A stretch of DNA of 64,000 nt from Coffea arabica (lineage: Eukaryota > Streptophyta > Magnoliopsida > Gentianales > Rubiaceae): positions 2,356,001 through 2,420,000 of the forward strand of contig NC_092329.1 in the NCBI RefSeq assembly GCF_036785885.1, read 5' to 3'. The notes under the pieces were generated by a model. That model searched no databases and was not told the DNA's origin. It saw nothing but the letters and a program-made list of their open reading frames with translations. Both the position numbers and the translations under genes were made by a program. This document shows, piece after piece, positions 50,608 through 63,718 of this stretch (position 1 is its first letter; every line of letters begins with the position of its first letter).

Positions 50608-52933
50608 GCCTGGAACCCCCTCCCCTATCTGTCACCTCTCCCCCCCACAAAAAAAAAAGAGAAAGAGAGAGGGGCTATACGAAAGAGTTCTGGGTTTTTT
50701 CTTTTCTTTTATATATAGATATATTTTTGGAGGTTTTTGGTAGGCAGGGGCGTGCTTACTATTTGACTGAAGCAGCCCGCCAATTTTTTCACGCAAATAC
50801 AACCACACCATCAACAGCATTGAGCTGAGGAGGAGGAGGAAATTGAAGTTTTTTTTTGGGTTTGATCATGGATGACAAGAAAACCCATGAGATGAACTCG
50901 AGCCCACCAGAAAATGGCTGGTATATATATCCTACGTGTATGTATGTACCTAGTCAAAGTCGCTTTAGTATTTCCTACTCCATTGGTTGGGGACTGAAGG
51001 TACTTGCCAAGTTACTAAAACACAAGTTGATAAAAGGAGGCTGTACTGAACCTTTTACTTTTTTCTTGATTGATGATATGCTCTGTCATATGAACACTTA
51101 ATAAGATATATACTTTCTTCCATTCGCACTTCAATTTATTATTATTATTTTGTAATAGCACTTCAAGTTTTAAGTTTTTTGGTGTTGGTCAACCAAGTTC
51201 TTGTGTTCTGCTGAACTGATCTAAGTTGCCTAAATTGGTGTGGCAGTGGGTGTTAATAAAATTTTCCACTCCAACATAAGTTGGAAGTGCAAAAATGATG
51301 ATAAAATAGAAATATAATTTGAATATGGTGGGGGAGGAACATGCAAAAAAAAGATGGGAGGATTAAACACGACGACATTGAAATGTGCTTAATTTTATGC
51401 GAAATATCCCAACAAATCAAGCAAAGGGAAAAGAGCATAAACTGGTAAATTGTCTACTACTGGAATTACTTTTCTTTCCCCTCTTCTACTTAGCCGCAAA
51501 TATGAATTAATTGGGTTTTAAAGGGAAAGATTAAGTTGCTTGGTCGGAAAATAATAATGGGATGGAGAGGGAGTTATGTCAAATATTATTTGAAATAATT
51601 ATTGTAATTTTTTTTTTTTAATGACATGATGATATATGTACAAGCACTAAAACGGGCTGTCCTATGTCGGTGGCTCCGTCTTCTGTAAGTACATTGGTCC
51701 AAGAAAATGCTGGGCTGGTGTCAACTTTGTCCAACAGATTCCGCTGTAGCGTTCCAGTAGCAGGCCCATAAAGTTATGAGTTGGACCGGCCCAGGTTTCC
51801 CTCGAAACGTATGTCCATCATCATTACCGGTTTCCAGCAGGAGCTTTCTTAATTCTGCAAACCTTACTAACGAAAACAATTTAGTGCTATATTTTACCAA
51901 CACCGGTTGATCTGAGTGGCAATTCGGTTTCTCTAAAGCAAAGTTTCGGGTTGGAGTGAATGGGGAGACAGTAGTGTCAGCTGAGACTTTGCTCTCTTAT
52001 GGGGTTCGTTCAACCTGACTCCACCTGGGATTAGTTACTTGGGGCCTAAAGTAGTGACTAGCAGATCGAAGGATATAATATATTCTGAAAGTAGGCAGTG
52101 CTAATAGAATTTACTAAACCTTTTTCATATGATACACGTCTTCAGGAATTATTTTATACTAATGTTTAGTATATCAAGCCAGCATTTACAGGGGGTTTGT
52201 CACAATGAATTTTTCCTGTTGAAGAAGCTTTCGTTGCATCCAACATATGCAGCAGCCTGTCAAATTGGACATGTTAAGATACCTCCAAGCTCGACTGCTT
52301 CATCAGATGCATATGGATATGATGATCACTGTTGGGATGAAAATAGTGTGCTAAAAAATATGTGTATATATTTACCGGAAAGAAGTAAAGTTAGGGCTCC
52401 GGCTACCAAGAAAAGGAAGTAAAGCAATTAAGATTTGCGAAACTCACCTTTATTTGTTCAACCTAATCCACCAAAGGGGACTTAATCTTCAAGTTGGTAC
52501 CGTCTTTCTCTGGTTAGGAGTCAGAACTAAAAGGAGAAACTTTTACTACTATAAACTAATATGTACTACTCCAAATGCAGTACACCGTGCGCGAAGCTTT
52601 CTCACAGATTTGGAATTGCATTCGTTGTTTTATTCGCGGGGGAAAAACAGAAGAAAAAGAAAGTGTACGCAGAAATGGAAAATGCTCGTGAGTTGACGTA
52701 CAAGATTAAAAATTTTGCATGGGGCTTTGCGTTCATGTGGGAATATTTCTTCAGCAACTCTATCAAACATCCAGTGGTTCTAGCTCACCAAACTTGCCAC
52801 TTAACGGTCTTATTCTATATCCACAAACAAACCTTTATTCAAATTCCTTCAATTCTTATTTCAATCTCTCCTCTTCGATCGCCTACAAATACTACCTAAG
52901 ATAACTTCAGCAAACCAAATAAGACTATCTACA
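50608..52933. other. Intergenic between expansin and peroxidase genes
   Basis: Likely expansin 3' UTR up to about 51110, then AT-rich spacer. A half MITE related to the 61857 element is seen at about 51573-51640 (TTATTTGAAATAATTATTGTAA). The last 150 bp before 52934 is the peroxidase leader and promoter. Open frames here show no family resemblance. Confidence 0.45.
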
Positions 52934-54503
52934 ATGGCAGGATTATTAAGGCTTAGAATGCTTCCGCTAGTTTTTGTTGTGGTATTATCTTGGGTGTTTT
53001 CTCCGTTTGCAGCTGCACTGAGCTCAGATTACTATGATCATACATGCCCGAAGGCCGAGTCAATCATCACCAAAGTAGTGAAGAAAGCCATGATGAATGA
53101 CAAGACGGTCCCAGCTGCCCTGCTTCGGATGCACTTCCATGACTGCTTTATTAGAGTAATCTCTTCTTAATCGTGTTACTTTCATTTTCCTTACTGCTGA
53201 TTTTGTCATGCCTACAACAATATTCATGGAATTTTGCTTATTCATCTTTGCTTTTGAAGGGATGTGATGGTTCTGTGCTGCTAAATTCGACTGCCATGAA
53301 CGCGGCTGAAAAAGACGGACCTCCAAATATTTCACTGCACGCATTCTATGTCATTGACCTTGCTAAAAAAGAAGTAGAATCCCAGTGCCCTGGTGTGGTC
53401 TCTTGTGCTGACACACTGGCCTTGGCTGCTAGAGATGCAGTTGCACTAGTGAGTGCCACCGACTTACTTACTGCTTGTGTAGCTTGATTCTTGACAGCAT
53501 TTCTTTAGAGAATAGATTAGTAGCTGTTTCACAAACATATGATAGTTTTAAAAAAGAAAAGAAAAGAATTGTAGTAATATAATTCAGATACGACTTCTTC
53601 CTTAATCCTACCTGTTGAGTGTCGAGTATAACTAAATGGCAAGTTGATGGGCCGTAATGTTCACATTTACATATTCTGTATGTTGATGTGGTGCACTGAT
53701 TACACTCTCATTTGCTTAAATGTCGTAGTCCGGAGGGCCTTCTTGGAATGTGCCTAAAGGAAGGAAAGATGGCGGAATTTCGAAGGCCGGTGAAACTCGA
53801 CAACTGCCTGCTCCTACCTTTAACATATCTCAATTGCAGCAAAGTTTCTTTCAGAGAGGCCTAGCACTGGAAGATTTAGTGGCCCTTTCAGGTTAATTAA
53901 TCCCGAATTAATTTTTCCTGTTTGTCCTCTTCATTAATTAAGATCACTGGTAACTTCCCTTACAGCTACAGGAACACTAACACACACAAAATTAGCCTAC
54001 CCATTAATTCTCAAAGTCCTGATCCAACCGTGGATGCCCGCAATTCTCAAATCATGACTCTACTTAAAAAAAACATATAGTAATCTGATTACTGATATGC
54101 AGGAGGCCACACCCTAGGTTTTTCTCATTGCTCATCCTTCCAGAACAGGATCCACAACTTTGGCACCGCTCATGATGTAGATCCCTCCTTGCAACCATCA
54201 TTTGCAGCCAGCTTGAGGAATGTCTGCCCCATGCACAACAAGGTCAGGAGTGCGGGTGCCACCTTGGATTCCTCGGCAACCGCGTTCGACAACATATATT
54301 TCAAGTTACTCGTTCTAGGCAAGAGTATTTTCTCTTCAGATGAAGCCTTATTGACAGCTACAACTACAAAAACATTGGTCTCAAAGTTCGCTAACTCCCA
54401 GGAAGAGTTTTATACAGCCTTTGTCAAGTCTATGATCAAGATGAGTAGCATAAGCAGTGGAGGTGGACAAGAGATTAGGTTGAATTGTAGAGTTGTTAAT
54501 TAG
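52934..54503 (+). CDS. PER64: Class III peroxidase, PER64-like
   Basis: Secreted haem peroxidase that oxidises phenolics with H2O2, acting in lignin or wall cross-linking. Four exons at the classical positions: 52934-53155, 53260-53448, 53729-53891, 54103-54503; 324 residues. Signal peptide about 1-29. Distal site RMHFHDCF with Arg65 and His69; disulphide cysteines include C38 and C71; Ca-binding GCDGSVLL; CPGVVSCADTLALAARDAV; the proximal haem ligand is His194 in GGHTLGFSHC. The sequence, including GRKDGGISKAGETRQLPAPT and the ending RLNCRVVN, closely resembles Arabidopsis PER64 (At5g42180, recalled), which takes part in Casparian-strip lignification. All catalytic residues are present. The TATA region upstream is weak (ACAAATACTACC). 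Confidence 0.95.
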
Positions 54504-56037
54504 GTAATTTCTTCAACGCCGACTCATCATGTCAGCAAATCTTTGACTCGCCGTTTTACTTTGTTTTCCGGGGGTTCTTTAAATTTTATATTGATTTGTC
54601 TCCGAAGAAAGGTACGAGAAGAGCATATATGTGTAACCGAGGCCAGTCTGAGTTCGTAGGCTTCATTCTTATTCCAATGTTCCCGATTGTTTCACAATAT
54701 AATTAAGAAAGCCTAATTGGCAAATTGTTTCCACTTCTATTGTTGAATTCTACTACACTGGTGCTACTAAATAATAAATAGGATTAACCGTTCTATCTGT
54801 TTATCGTCCAAATCTCGAGCGGGTCAGGAATAATTTAGGTGGAAAATTCTATCATCGCTTTTGATTCCTATATCTATAATTGTAATCCAATAAACTTTTG
54901 CCCCGTTATTTAATAATTTAAAATTTTAAAATCATTTAAGAGTTGATATCTCTTTTTACATATCCAACGATAAATTGATACTCATGAATATCATATCCAA
55001 AAGATACGGTAGAATTCTCCAATTTAGGTAACACTTTAAATGTGAAATAAAATAGTTTATATATACGCGGCTTCAATAAAATTTTTATTTTTTATAAGAA
55101 GCATGATTTCAATTTCATTGTGATGAAATTCATTATGAATCTATACTAACCAATACATCAAATATAAAATAATATACTGAGGATACTACTGAGGATTGTT
55201 AATACAACACATCCAAAAAAATTAATAAATATAAAATAATATTGAACCCTGAAATGTCTTCCATCCAAAATGGCTTCAATATGTTAATAATTGATTTGGG
55301 TAAGTAAATAAATCAATGTAAATAACTTAGTCCTTCTTTCATATATTATCTATTGTGGTTAATTGCCTAAAAATTAATTTTTAATCAAGAGTTTGTCTAA
55401 CTGGTGCCCATTGTACAGTTGTTAAGATATATTTCAAATGTCATATTTTTAAAATGTAAGATTAATTAGAAAAAGTAAATAAATACAAGAAATGATTAGT
55501 AAGATTAAATAGAAAAATGATATAAATGCAAGAAAAGGTAATAATTATTAGTATATATATATGGTAATTTAGGTAAATTTTAAATGTGTTAACCTTTAAT
55601 TAAAAGAAAATTTTTGGATAACCGGATAGAAATTTCATCCAAGAGCCCTTGAGTGTGTTTGGATTGTAAATTATTTGAGATATTTTTACTGTAACACTTT
55701 TTGTGATGTGATGTATATGAGATAAAAACATAATTGAAAAGATAAAAAGTGTATTAAAAATTATAATAATAATATAAATAAATATATTTGAATAAATAAT
55801 CTCCGGTCCAAACACAGTCCTTGTTCATCTATTAGTTGTACTATGCTAATATTCATCACTACTTCACTAGTAGCCAATTCTATGCCTATTTGACCCAACT
55901 CCGACTAGACTAGTCCCTGCTAGGCTAGGCTTGCTCAACACAGCCCACTGCCCAATAGGCTAGAGCATCATCAACGTCCTTCAGCTACCGCCCTAAGAGC
56001 AGTTGGCCGTTAAAAAATTCATCGCCCTCCAATTTCA
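54504..56037. other. AT-rich intergenic spacer
   Basis: Peroxidase 3' UTR to about 54730, then very AT-rich sequence with no gene. One MITE at 55651-55819. The last 100 bp (GC-richer, from about 55910) is the likely leader of the Abitram gene. Confidence 0.5.
55651..55819. mobile_element. Small MITE, GAGTGTGTTTGGA ends
   Basis: 169 bp with inverted ends GAGTGTGTTTGGA and (reverse) GACTGTGTTTGGA, 12 of 13 matching, and CTT on both flanks (55648-55650 and 55820-55822). The internal core ACTGTAACA...GTGATGTGATGTATATGAGATAAA resembles the other Tourist-like MITEs in this window. Confidence 0.7.
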
Positions 56038-58551
56038 ATGACGGAGCTGAACGCCGACAACAACCTCCAATCCCGAGATCATAACATCAACACTTCAATT
56101 CTCCAATCTCCTTCTCATCCTAATACATTCCAAAGCTCAGGAATTGAAGATAGTACTGACGGAGATATAGAAGACGAGGAGCTAAGGAGACTATTGGTTC
56201 CAAAAATAGAAGACCTTCCTCTCACTCCACCAACTGCAATTCAATCCAACTTCATCACATATTATGCCCCAGGTACATTTCTATTCCGTTTTGGCTTCCC
56301 TGGTTGAAAATTTGAACTGGTTTTTTTTTATTTTATTTTTTGTTCCGAGTCTATGTTTTGCTTTTTTAATTTCTTTTCCTTGATTTATCTGGTCTCAGAT
56401 TTTATGAAACCTGGGCATGATCAGTATGTTCATCGTCATGCTAATGGGTAAAACTATGATTTTTTTTTAGCTGATGGGTAAAACTCTTTAGCTTGTATTC
56501 AATTAGCTTTTTAATCATTTTTTCCCATGCCGTTCTAAGAGTAGCTTGTGCATAGTTGGGTTAGCTTCAACTCATGTGGCTTTTAAGGACGAAGGAGGAA
56601 TTACAGGTGTTGATTTCAATGTCGGAAAGGCTGATCGAAGTGGGATTAAGGTTACAGGAAAGCGGAAAAAGGTAATCTTGTGCAAATTTGTGATGACTCC
56701 TCTAAGCTTAGAAGGAAATAATGGAATTAAGTAACAAGTTAGCAATGCTGTTATATCTGGGCTTGGTGTGTATAGTTTCTAATGTGGTTTCATTTGTTGC
56801 CTAGTTGATGAAATAATTGGAAAAGAACTTTTTGCCGTCCTTCCATTCGCTGTTAAGCTGCTTGCTTTGGTCGTAGACTCATGCGGTAGGGGAAGGGAAC
56901 ACTTGGAGTGAGTAATGGACTTAGAGGAGGTAGGCAGAATTATATTTTGATTGAATTAGTTCATTAATTTTTATACATCCACACTGAGGGGGAGAGAGAT
57001 TTTGTTTGTACCTAATTCATTATTGATAAGTCCAACACATCTAGTTCTACTGATCTTTGCATCTGGTTTTATACTATGGAAGGACTAAAAGAGAGTGTGT
57101 ACTTGGGTAAGAGGCTGAAAGAAAAGATATCTTGGTCTGATTAAGAGTTGCAATAATAACCATATAAACAACTGTCCACTGATCTGCTGAATGAGGGAGG
57201 GGAAACCAGGATTACCATCTGAGTGTTGCTAAAGTTGCATGCCATCTAAAACTAGTGCTAATTTTCTGAGATGGTTGAGAGATAGTTTCTGTTGAACATC
57301 GGTGCTTAAGTTTGAAATTTTGCTCTTGTTTTCATGCATTCTGATATTCAATTTTATAAAAAGCATCATTTCAAACTGTTTTTGTGCAGAATGCACAACA
57401 TTTTGAGTCCAATACAGCATTATGTAAAGTAATCACCAAGGATTCTTCTTACATTGTGAGGTAGAGTTTCTTTTTTCCTGTGTCATTTTTGGTCCTTCAG
57501 GTGTTCTATATAACTTTTTATACTCAAGTGAAGAAGACAATACCTTTCTGTGACAGATGCTGTGTCAAAGGGTCTCTGTTGGAAGTAAATGAGAGATTAA
57601 TGAAGCAACCTGGTTTGCTTAATTCATCGGTGAGTTCTATTATCTGGTTGTAGCTTCTAAAATATTCACCACAGAATGGCCCAAAGATTTGTACATATGT
57701 GAATTTGCATCATGCATAAGTTCTACTAATCTATGAGTACCAATTCATCTCATCATATCTTCAAAAGGAATGGCACCAAAAAATTTTTCTTCCATAAAGT
57801 TAATTACAGGCTTGGATTTTACAAACTTTAGTGAAGCATTTGGTTCTATTTGTGTCCAATGCAGTTTAAGATTAAAAGAAGTCATGCTGAAGTGGTATTT
57901 GATCCTAATGTTTAGTTATTAATTTTGTAAGTCTGAACAACTACTCATCCTCTCTGATTGTACCAGTGAAGATTTTATCTGCCAAAAAGCTAGTGCTTCT
58001 TTGATGAAAAACTTATGATGCTTGTCAGAGTTGTATTTATGTTGCACAAAGTTTTTAGCGACAATTCCAGGCTTAGTCAGACCTTGGATTATGCTAGTTA
58101 AATTGGAAATGATTTCCAGGATTGTATGGACTTGCATGAGTGCATAGTTTAGAGTTGTGGAAGTAATATAATTCTTGATTCACGTGTATTATCTTATGTC
58201 CATTTGGCTCTTCTGCCCATAGAACTGCCTGAGAAATTAATAGTGATAAATCCTCTGTCTGCACCAAGTATTTGATCAGTGGAGTACTGCTATTGCATTC
58301 TGGCATCTCATATGGTGCCTGACTTATTTCCACTGACACAATGATGAATTTGCAACAGTAGTTGCTTGTGTGTCTAGATCTAGGAATTTACAAATTTTTA
58401 TATACCTATTTACCTCGTTCATTTTTCCTCATTGCAGGCAGATAGGGAAGGATATATTGCAATTTTTATGCCAAAGCTAGTAGATTGGCGTAAAGTTGAG
58501 GCTTCTTTTGTTGGTGTGGAAGAGTATAAGAGGTTAAGAGGCATTTCTTGA
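56038..58551 (+). CDS. Abitram/Simiate (FAM206) homologue, single-hybrid fold
   Basis: Six exons: 56038-56272, 56399-56447, 56545-56671, 57390-57460, 57557-57629, 58438-58551; 222 residues. After an acidic N-terminus (about 1-70) comes the conserved part: YYAPDFMKPGHDQYVHRHANG, LCIVGLASTHVAF, KVTGKRKKNAQHFES, LCKVITKDSSYIVRCCVKGS, LLEVNERLMKQPGLL, and REGYIAIFMPKLVDW. This block order is that of animal Abitram (actin-binding transcription modulator, FAM206A), a GcvH/biotinyl-like fold protein linked to transcription and actin in animals. The plant function is unknown; Arabidopsis At1g75980 is, from memory, the 'single hybrid motif' homologue. No lipoyl-lysine motif is evident. Exon boundaries all follow GT-AG, and introns 3 and 5 are about 0.7-0.8 kb. 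Confidence 0.88.
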
Positions 58552-59214
58552 CTAGTATGTCTCCAGGTGGATTGGTAGGTGCCTTGCTTTAGTTAGGTAC
58601 ATTATTTGTTGATTTGTCCATTGTGCTTTCTAGTTTTTGCATTTCGAAATAATTAAAATCCAGTTTTTGAGATGCACGTAATTGCTTTCTACAAAATAAT
58701 TGCAATCCTTATCCTTGTAATTTCTACAAAGCCTCATATTCTCAGAACAAAATATGTATTGAACCAAAGAATAGATGTTTGATAATTTCCACCAAATATC
58801 CTATACACAGACAAGTGAAAAGAAGAAGGAAAACTAAAAAGCAGTTCTCTAATGTATATATCAATGTAGATGAGAGAGTTCTAAAGACAAATATGTTCAA
58901 GTCAAACAAGAGTTTGGACAATATATCTTTAAACTAGTTGCATGATTAGTCACTCTCATTGATCCAAGATTTCCTGGGATCACCTTTCACATTGCAGTCT
59001 CTCTCTCACGAAGCCAGGAAAAAAAATATAGTGATACATTAGTGCCGACTCGGCTGATCAAATCATTAAGTCAATATGTCTATTCCATGAAATTCACTTG
59101 AGCACTTCTTTAGCATCCTGCTTCTGGAGTTGCCATTCTAATGTATCAAACAAGAAAAATACTTCAAAGCATCCCGGTGCCCCCACATTATGTATCCTGT
59201 CTAGAATAATAGGA
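58552..59214. other. Convergent 3' region
   Basis: Between the 3' ends of the plus-strand Abitram gene and the minus-strand UPF0496 gene. AT-rich, consistent with two 3' UTRs and a short spacer. Nothing else seen. Confidence 0.5.
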
Positions 59215-60550
59215 TTAGCCTACTTCCATTTGTTCAACAAGCAACCTTCTCGATCTGTTAATGTTGAGGATGCACAAGTATACATTCTCCTCAAGCTCTT
59301 CTAATTCATCTAGTACTCCGGTTTCGTTTATTTGAAACTCCCTTATGACCTCCTTCAGTAACTCATTGCTTCTTCTGCTAAGGCATAAATTCGCTAGGAA
59401 TTTACTGTGTTCAACTTCATCATGTAACAGTGTCATAAGCCGACTCATTGTGTCAAAGTCATTGATGATTAAGTAGATCCCTTTAGCAGCAGTGTCAAGT
59501 TGAGCTTCAAATCTTTCAAGGGAAGTTTCTGGAACCAGCCATTCTTTAGTCTGCTTGATCCGCTTCATACATGCCCCCAAGGAACAAGCAACTAGAGCTG
59601 GTGCAGCTACTATGCCTACTGCGCTATGAAGTACAAGTATTGGCAAGGCAATAGTCAATGCACAGCTTGCAGCTATCAGAGTACCTCTAGCAAACCTCTT
59701 GCTACATCTTATGAATTTTCTTCTCCTTCTAATCCTTTTAATCTTGGAAGTGAATCTTTGGAGTGCTGAATGGAGGTCGTCATGAATGTGTTGAAATTGA
59801 GCTTGGGTAATAGTGGCTAACGGGTTCCTGAGTAATGCAAATGAAGCCAGGTTCCTGTATAACTCATTTTGTTGGTCATCATCTGATATTTGTTCGAGTT
59901 GATTAAGCACCCTTTTCATTGTACCGTACTTAGCCCTAGTTTCATGAATGCTTCTCAAGATTAACTCACATGTTTTGCATGCCTCAGAGCTAATTTTGAA
60001 GAAACCCGATAGAATTTGATGAAGATCGTTTGCAGAGCCCTTATTGACATTCGATGGAGTTTGTGGGCACGGTTCGAGCACACCTTGAGAGAGATGCTGT
60101 GGAAGAGAGGGAGACGAGGACAGTCGATCAATACTTTTTCTTGCCAACTGGCTTTGAACTTCGCTGCAAATTTCTATGTAAGAATTGGTCCTAAAGGCTT
60201 CCATGTATTCTTCATCGACAATGTTTGACTTGTTCATCAAGCGATCATCTTGCGTTTTACCATTTCTACCTGATCATCCATCCAAGAAATCAACTCAATC
60301 CAAGAAATCAACTCAGTAGTGTTAAATGAAAGAATTAAATACAATAAGATGACGCAAACATGAAGAGAGAAATAACATTACAATTCTCGTCTCCTGAATG
60401 CTCATGAAACCTTGATTAATTGCATCTCTTCCTAATTGAAAATTGGAATGAAAGTAGAAGGCAGAGATGGCATATGAACTTACTGTTGTATTTCTTGAAA
60501 AGGAACTTCAATCTGTCTGGACGAGACCATCTTTTCACAATCTGAATCAT
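59215..60550 (-). CDS. UPF0496 (DUF677) membrane protein, At1g20180-like
   Basis: Two exons: 60550-60484 and 60269-59215, 373 residues. Exon 1 (MIQIVKRWSRPDRLKFLFKK...) is short; joining its GTAAGTT donor to the CAG acceptor at 60270 extends the frame without a stop through RNGKTQDDRL into DEEYMEAFRTNSYIEI, the usual family start region. A gene model lacking exon 1 would begin at ATG 60237. The family shows a helical coiled N-terminal half, two adjacent hydrophobic segments in the middle (about residues 219-254: LIAASCALTIALPILVLHSA then VGIVAAPALVACSLGAC) and a helical C-terminal part (ERFEAQLDTAAKGIYLIIND). Members such as AT14A-like proteins are linked to plasma membrane-cytoskeleton-wall contact, but the function of this one is unknown. 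At1g20180 in Arabidopsis neighbours EXPA11, the same order as here. Confidence 0.9.
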
Positions 60551-61856
60551 GTAAGTATGCCAAGTCTAGAAGAGAGAATGAGAAAGAAAATCGAAAGCCT
60601 TGTTAGACGGCTGCGATATATAGGAAGGAATATTATTTATATATAATAATCCTGTATGATAAGTACTAGTTTTTTTGCCCTGTAAGCTTCTGGGTTTCAC
60701 GACAATCACACGTTAGCGTGAGCGTCTCTAACACGAATGCCAGCTTCACCACCTCGACATGAATGAATGCATTTGAGGAATGGGGAAAAGAAGAGAAATA
60801 AAGAGCAACGATAGCAGTGCAAAGGAAGAAGCTGTTATGAGTTTTTTTTTTCTTTTTCTTTTTTTGGGTTTCCTTCTGGAGGAAAAGCTATTAAGAGTTT
60901 AACGCATTGCTTTTACCTTCGTCTTAAAGAGTGTGGTAGCTTGGCAACCATACGTGCATTTAATAATTAGTCTTTAGCCAAAGAATTTGACTGATTTTTT
61001 TATTTTTTTGGGGGGATAAGTACGTTGTCTTCTCCGAGGCTTCTGTGGGCTAACGCTAGTGCATTCGTTACCTGCATTTCAGACTGCTGAGAGTAGTTTT
61101 TTAACCTTCAAATGTCTATATCCTTTGATCAGCCCAGGCTTTAGACAAATTGTTAACAAGTTTCCCTTCTTACTTTCTTTCATTCTTTTTCTTCTTCTTT
61201 TCTCCTTCTCTGGTCGAAACTTGAGGTGGAGAATAATGCAAAATCAGAATCGGTACCGTGCGTTGTTGGCTGAGTCAATCGGCCAAATGATTGTGTGCCT
61301 GATGACAAATTTTTCCATTGCGTGTGTGCGTGTGTGTGTGTGTTTAATATGGATGAATAACTTGGCGGACGGGACAGGTTCTCTTAAATGATTTCATCTC
61401 AAATACATGCACATTCATGACGAGTGTTGGTAAGTTAGTCACTCCTGTTGCCAGCTTCAGCCAGCCCCATTAAGAATTACATTACCCAATACATTTCCAC
61501 TTTAAACCATCATTACAATAACAGATGCTAGTCTAGTCGTATTATGCTAAGATAGGAAGAGTGCAAAAGGTTGCATGAAATACTCTCGTGGGAGCAAATT
61601 ATCACTAAATTTTTGCAATTGTCGAGTTTTGGCTACTGAAATGTATAAAGTTAAGATTCGAGATCATTCTGTTAGATTTAATCGTTAAATATGTCATCTG
61701 AGTGCCGGTGTGATTCCCAAGACAAAAGAGAGGGGAGCAGTTTATGTGTGTTTATATTTCTATATAGTTGTGTGAAATTAAGATTGCATTGTTAGAGAAG
61801 GATTAGACGATTCTCAATAACATCCAACTTTTTTATAATTTATAACGAGACGTACG

Positions 61857-62038
61857 TGGGTTTGTTTGGATATTCTATTTTTTCAAATAATATTTCGATT
61901 GCATTATAAACACATTTTTCAACTCACCTTTTTATATTTTCAATCATTTTTTTATGTCACATATATCACATCACAAAAAAATGCTACAGTAATTATTTCA
62001 AATAATATTTCAGATAACACTCTATCCAAACAAACCCA
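61857..62038. mobile_element. MITE with 16-bp perfect inverted ends
   Basis: 182 bp, ends TGGGTTTGTTTGGATA and TATCCAAACAAACCCA. AT-rich core with ACAGTAATTATTTCAAATAATATTT. A decayed relative in opposite orientation lies at 19780-19955. No clear target duplication. Confidence 0.75.
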
Positions 62039-62566
62039 TTAGTATAATCCTACAAATAAAAGTTACATATTTAAAAAATAGTGAAAATGTTTATTTTTTA
62101 TTTTTTTTTTTAAAAAAGGAGTAATCTGTCGTCTTTTAGCAATAAGTAATGAATCACCATTGACTAGATTCAATTTTCAAAAATCTAATTGGCAGAATAT
62201 CCAAACAAGTGCAGTACGTAATTAGTAGGCCATTTTTTTTTTAAGCTACCCAAGTTTTGATGTACGTAATTAGCAGGGTCAACCAAGTGCTGTTTATACG
62301 TAGCGTTGTGGAAAGCTGCATTGACGTAGGCTAACAAATCCTGGGCAACGGGGAAGTGTAGGGTGATGATGATGAGATGGCGACCTAGTCAGCGGCGACA
62401 TGGTCTGCACTTATTTCCTCACCCACTCATCTTTTGTACCCATTTGCAATTTTTTTTTTTTTTTTTTTTTTGTTGGAGCGATGAGTTGGCAGAGTTGCTC
62501 CGAGCGGAGGAGCCGTAAGTGCTATAGTGCTAATTTAACAACCAAAGGCCCAAGATACACGAGAAA

Positions 62567-63718
62567 CAGACGGGATCCTCTGTCCAATTTTCTGTGTCCA
62601 ATTTTCTGTCCAACACAAAACTACGTAGTTCCACTTATTCTTGTGGCTGACGTGGCACATAAAAATAAATGCCTGTTTGGCTCCATTATACTTTTGGATC
62701 TCTCTTCTTTTTTGGATTTCCTTTATTTACATATCTTTATTACATCTGAAACAACAATCATCTGGCTAAGCATATAATCTTCTAGGCATTGACATCTGAA
62801 ACAACAATCATCGTGAACCAAATTGCAGCACATATATTTGTTTACCACCGCAATCCGTATGCCTTATAAAATGCGTGTATGTGGGTGGGGTGGTGTTTTT
62901 TTTCTCTGGGAAAGGGGGGTGGTAAGAAAAGAAAACAGCTATTACATCTTAAAATAGCAGAGGTCTCCGTGATGTTTAAAGGTTTTCAATTTTTATCCAT
63001 CACATGGTTTTTCATTCAATTAGCAACTTTGTCAACCAAGCCAATGAAATATGTCAGTTTTTAACCATATTTCCCCAAGAGATGGATTATAAATTAAATG
63101 AACACTGTATCAATGAAGACATAATTCTACTTAAAAAACAAAAAGAGGAATCAATTTACCAGAATAAAAAATAGATTGCAAAAGGTACAAGAAACACTTT
63201 TTCTATCTGAAAATGTTAAAACACAATTTGTTTTCCTTCAAAGAAAGCGAGAAGGACAATTTGTTTTCCTTCACCAATTTTTTAGATTATTCTTTCCGTT
63301 AGGCCCAGCTGCAAATTTTGCTTTGTACTTCCAAGAATTTGATTGTCTCTCTGTATGTCTCAAATTTTGCTATGTCTTTCCGTTAGGCTAGTGGTTTGCT
63401 TTGGAGGAATTCACGGTGAATGGTTACAATTTGACAGGGCTGTTGCTTGGTGCTTGCGTCAAACAGGCATTTATTTTTATGTGCCACGTCAGCCACAAGA
63501 ATAAGTGGAACTACGTAGTTTTGTGTTGGACAGAAAATTGGGCACAGAAAATTGGACAGAGGATCCCGTCTGCAATTTGACAAGGCTGTTGCTTGGTGCT
63601 TGCGTCAAACAGGCATTTATTTTTATGTGCCACGTCAGTCACAAGAATAAGTGGAACTACGTAGTTTTGTGTTGGACAGAAAATTGGACATAGAAAATTG
63701 GACAGAGGATCCCGTCTG
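62567..63718. mobile_element. Non-autonomous long-TIR element with 9-bp target duplication
   Basis: Identical 9-bp flanks CACGAGAAA (62558-62566 and 63719-63727). The left arm (62567-62679, starting CAGACGGGATCC) is the inverted copy of the right end, differing at about 1 of 113 positions from the inner of two tandem 146-bp units (63427-63572, 63573-63718) that form the right arm. The 9-bp duplication fits Mutator-like elements; the long arms also fit a foldback description. The AT-rich interior (62680-63426) has no transposase frame. High arm identity implies a young insertion. Confidence 0.8.

Noticed and set aside
62400-62777. 125-codon frame at 62400 and a similar 66-codon frame at 63383 on the other strand
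   Set aside because: Their shared peptide comes from the inverted arms of the transposable element, not from a gene family.
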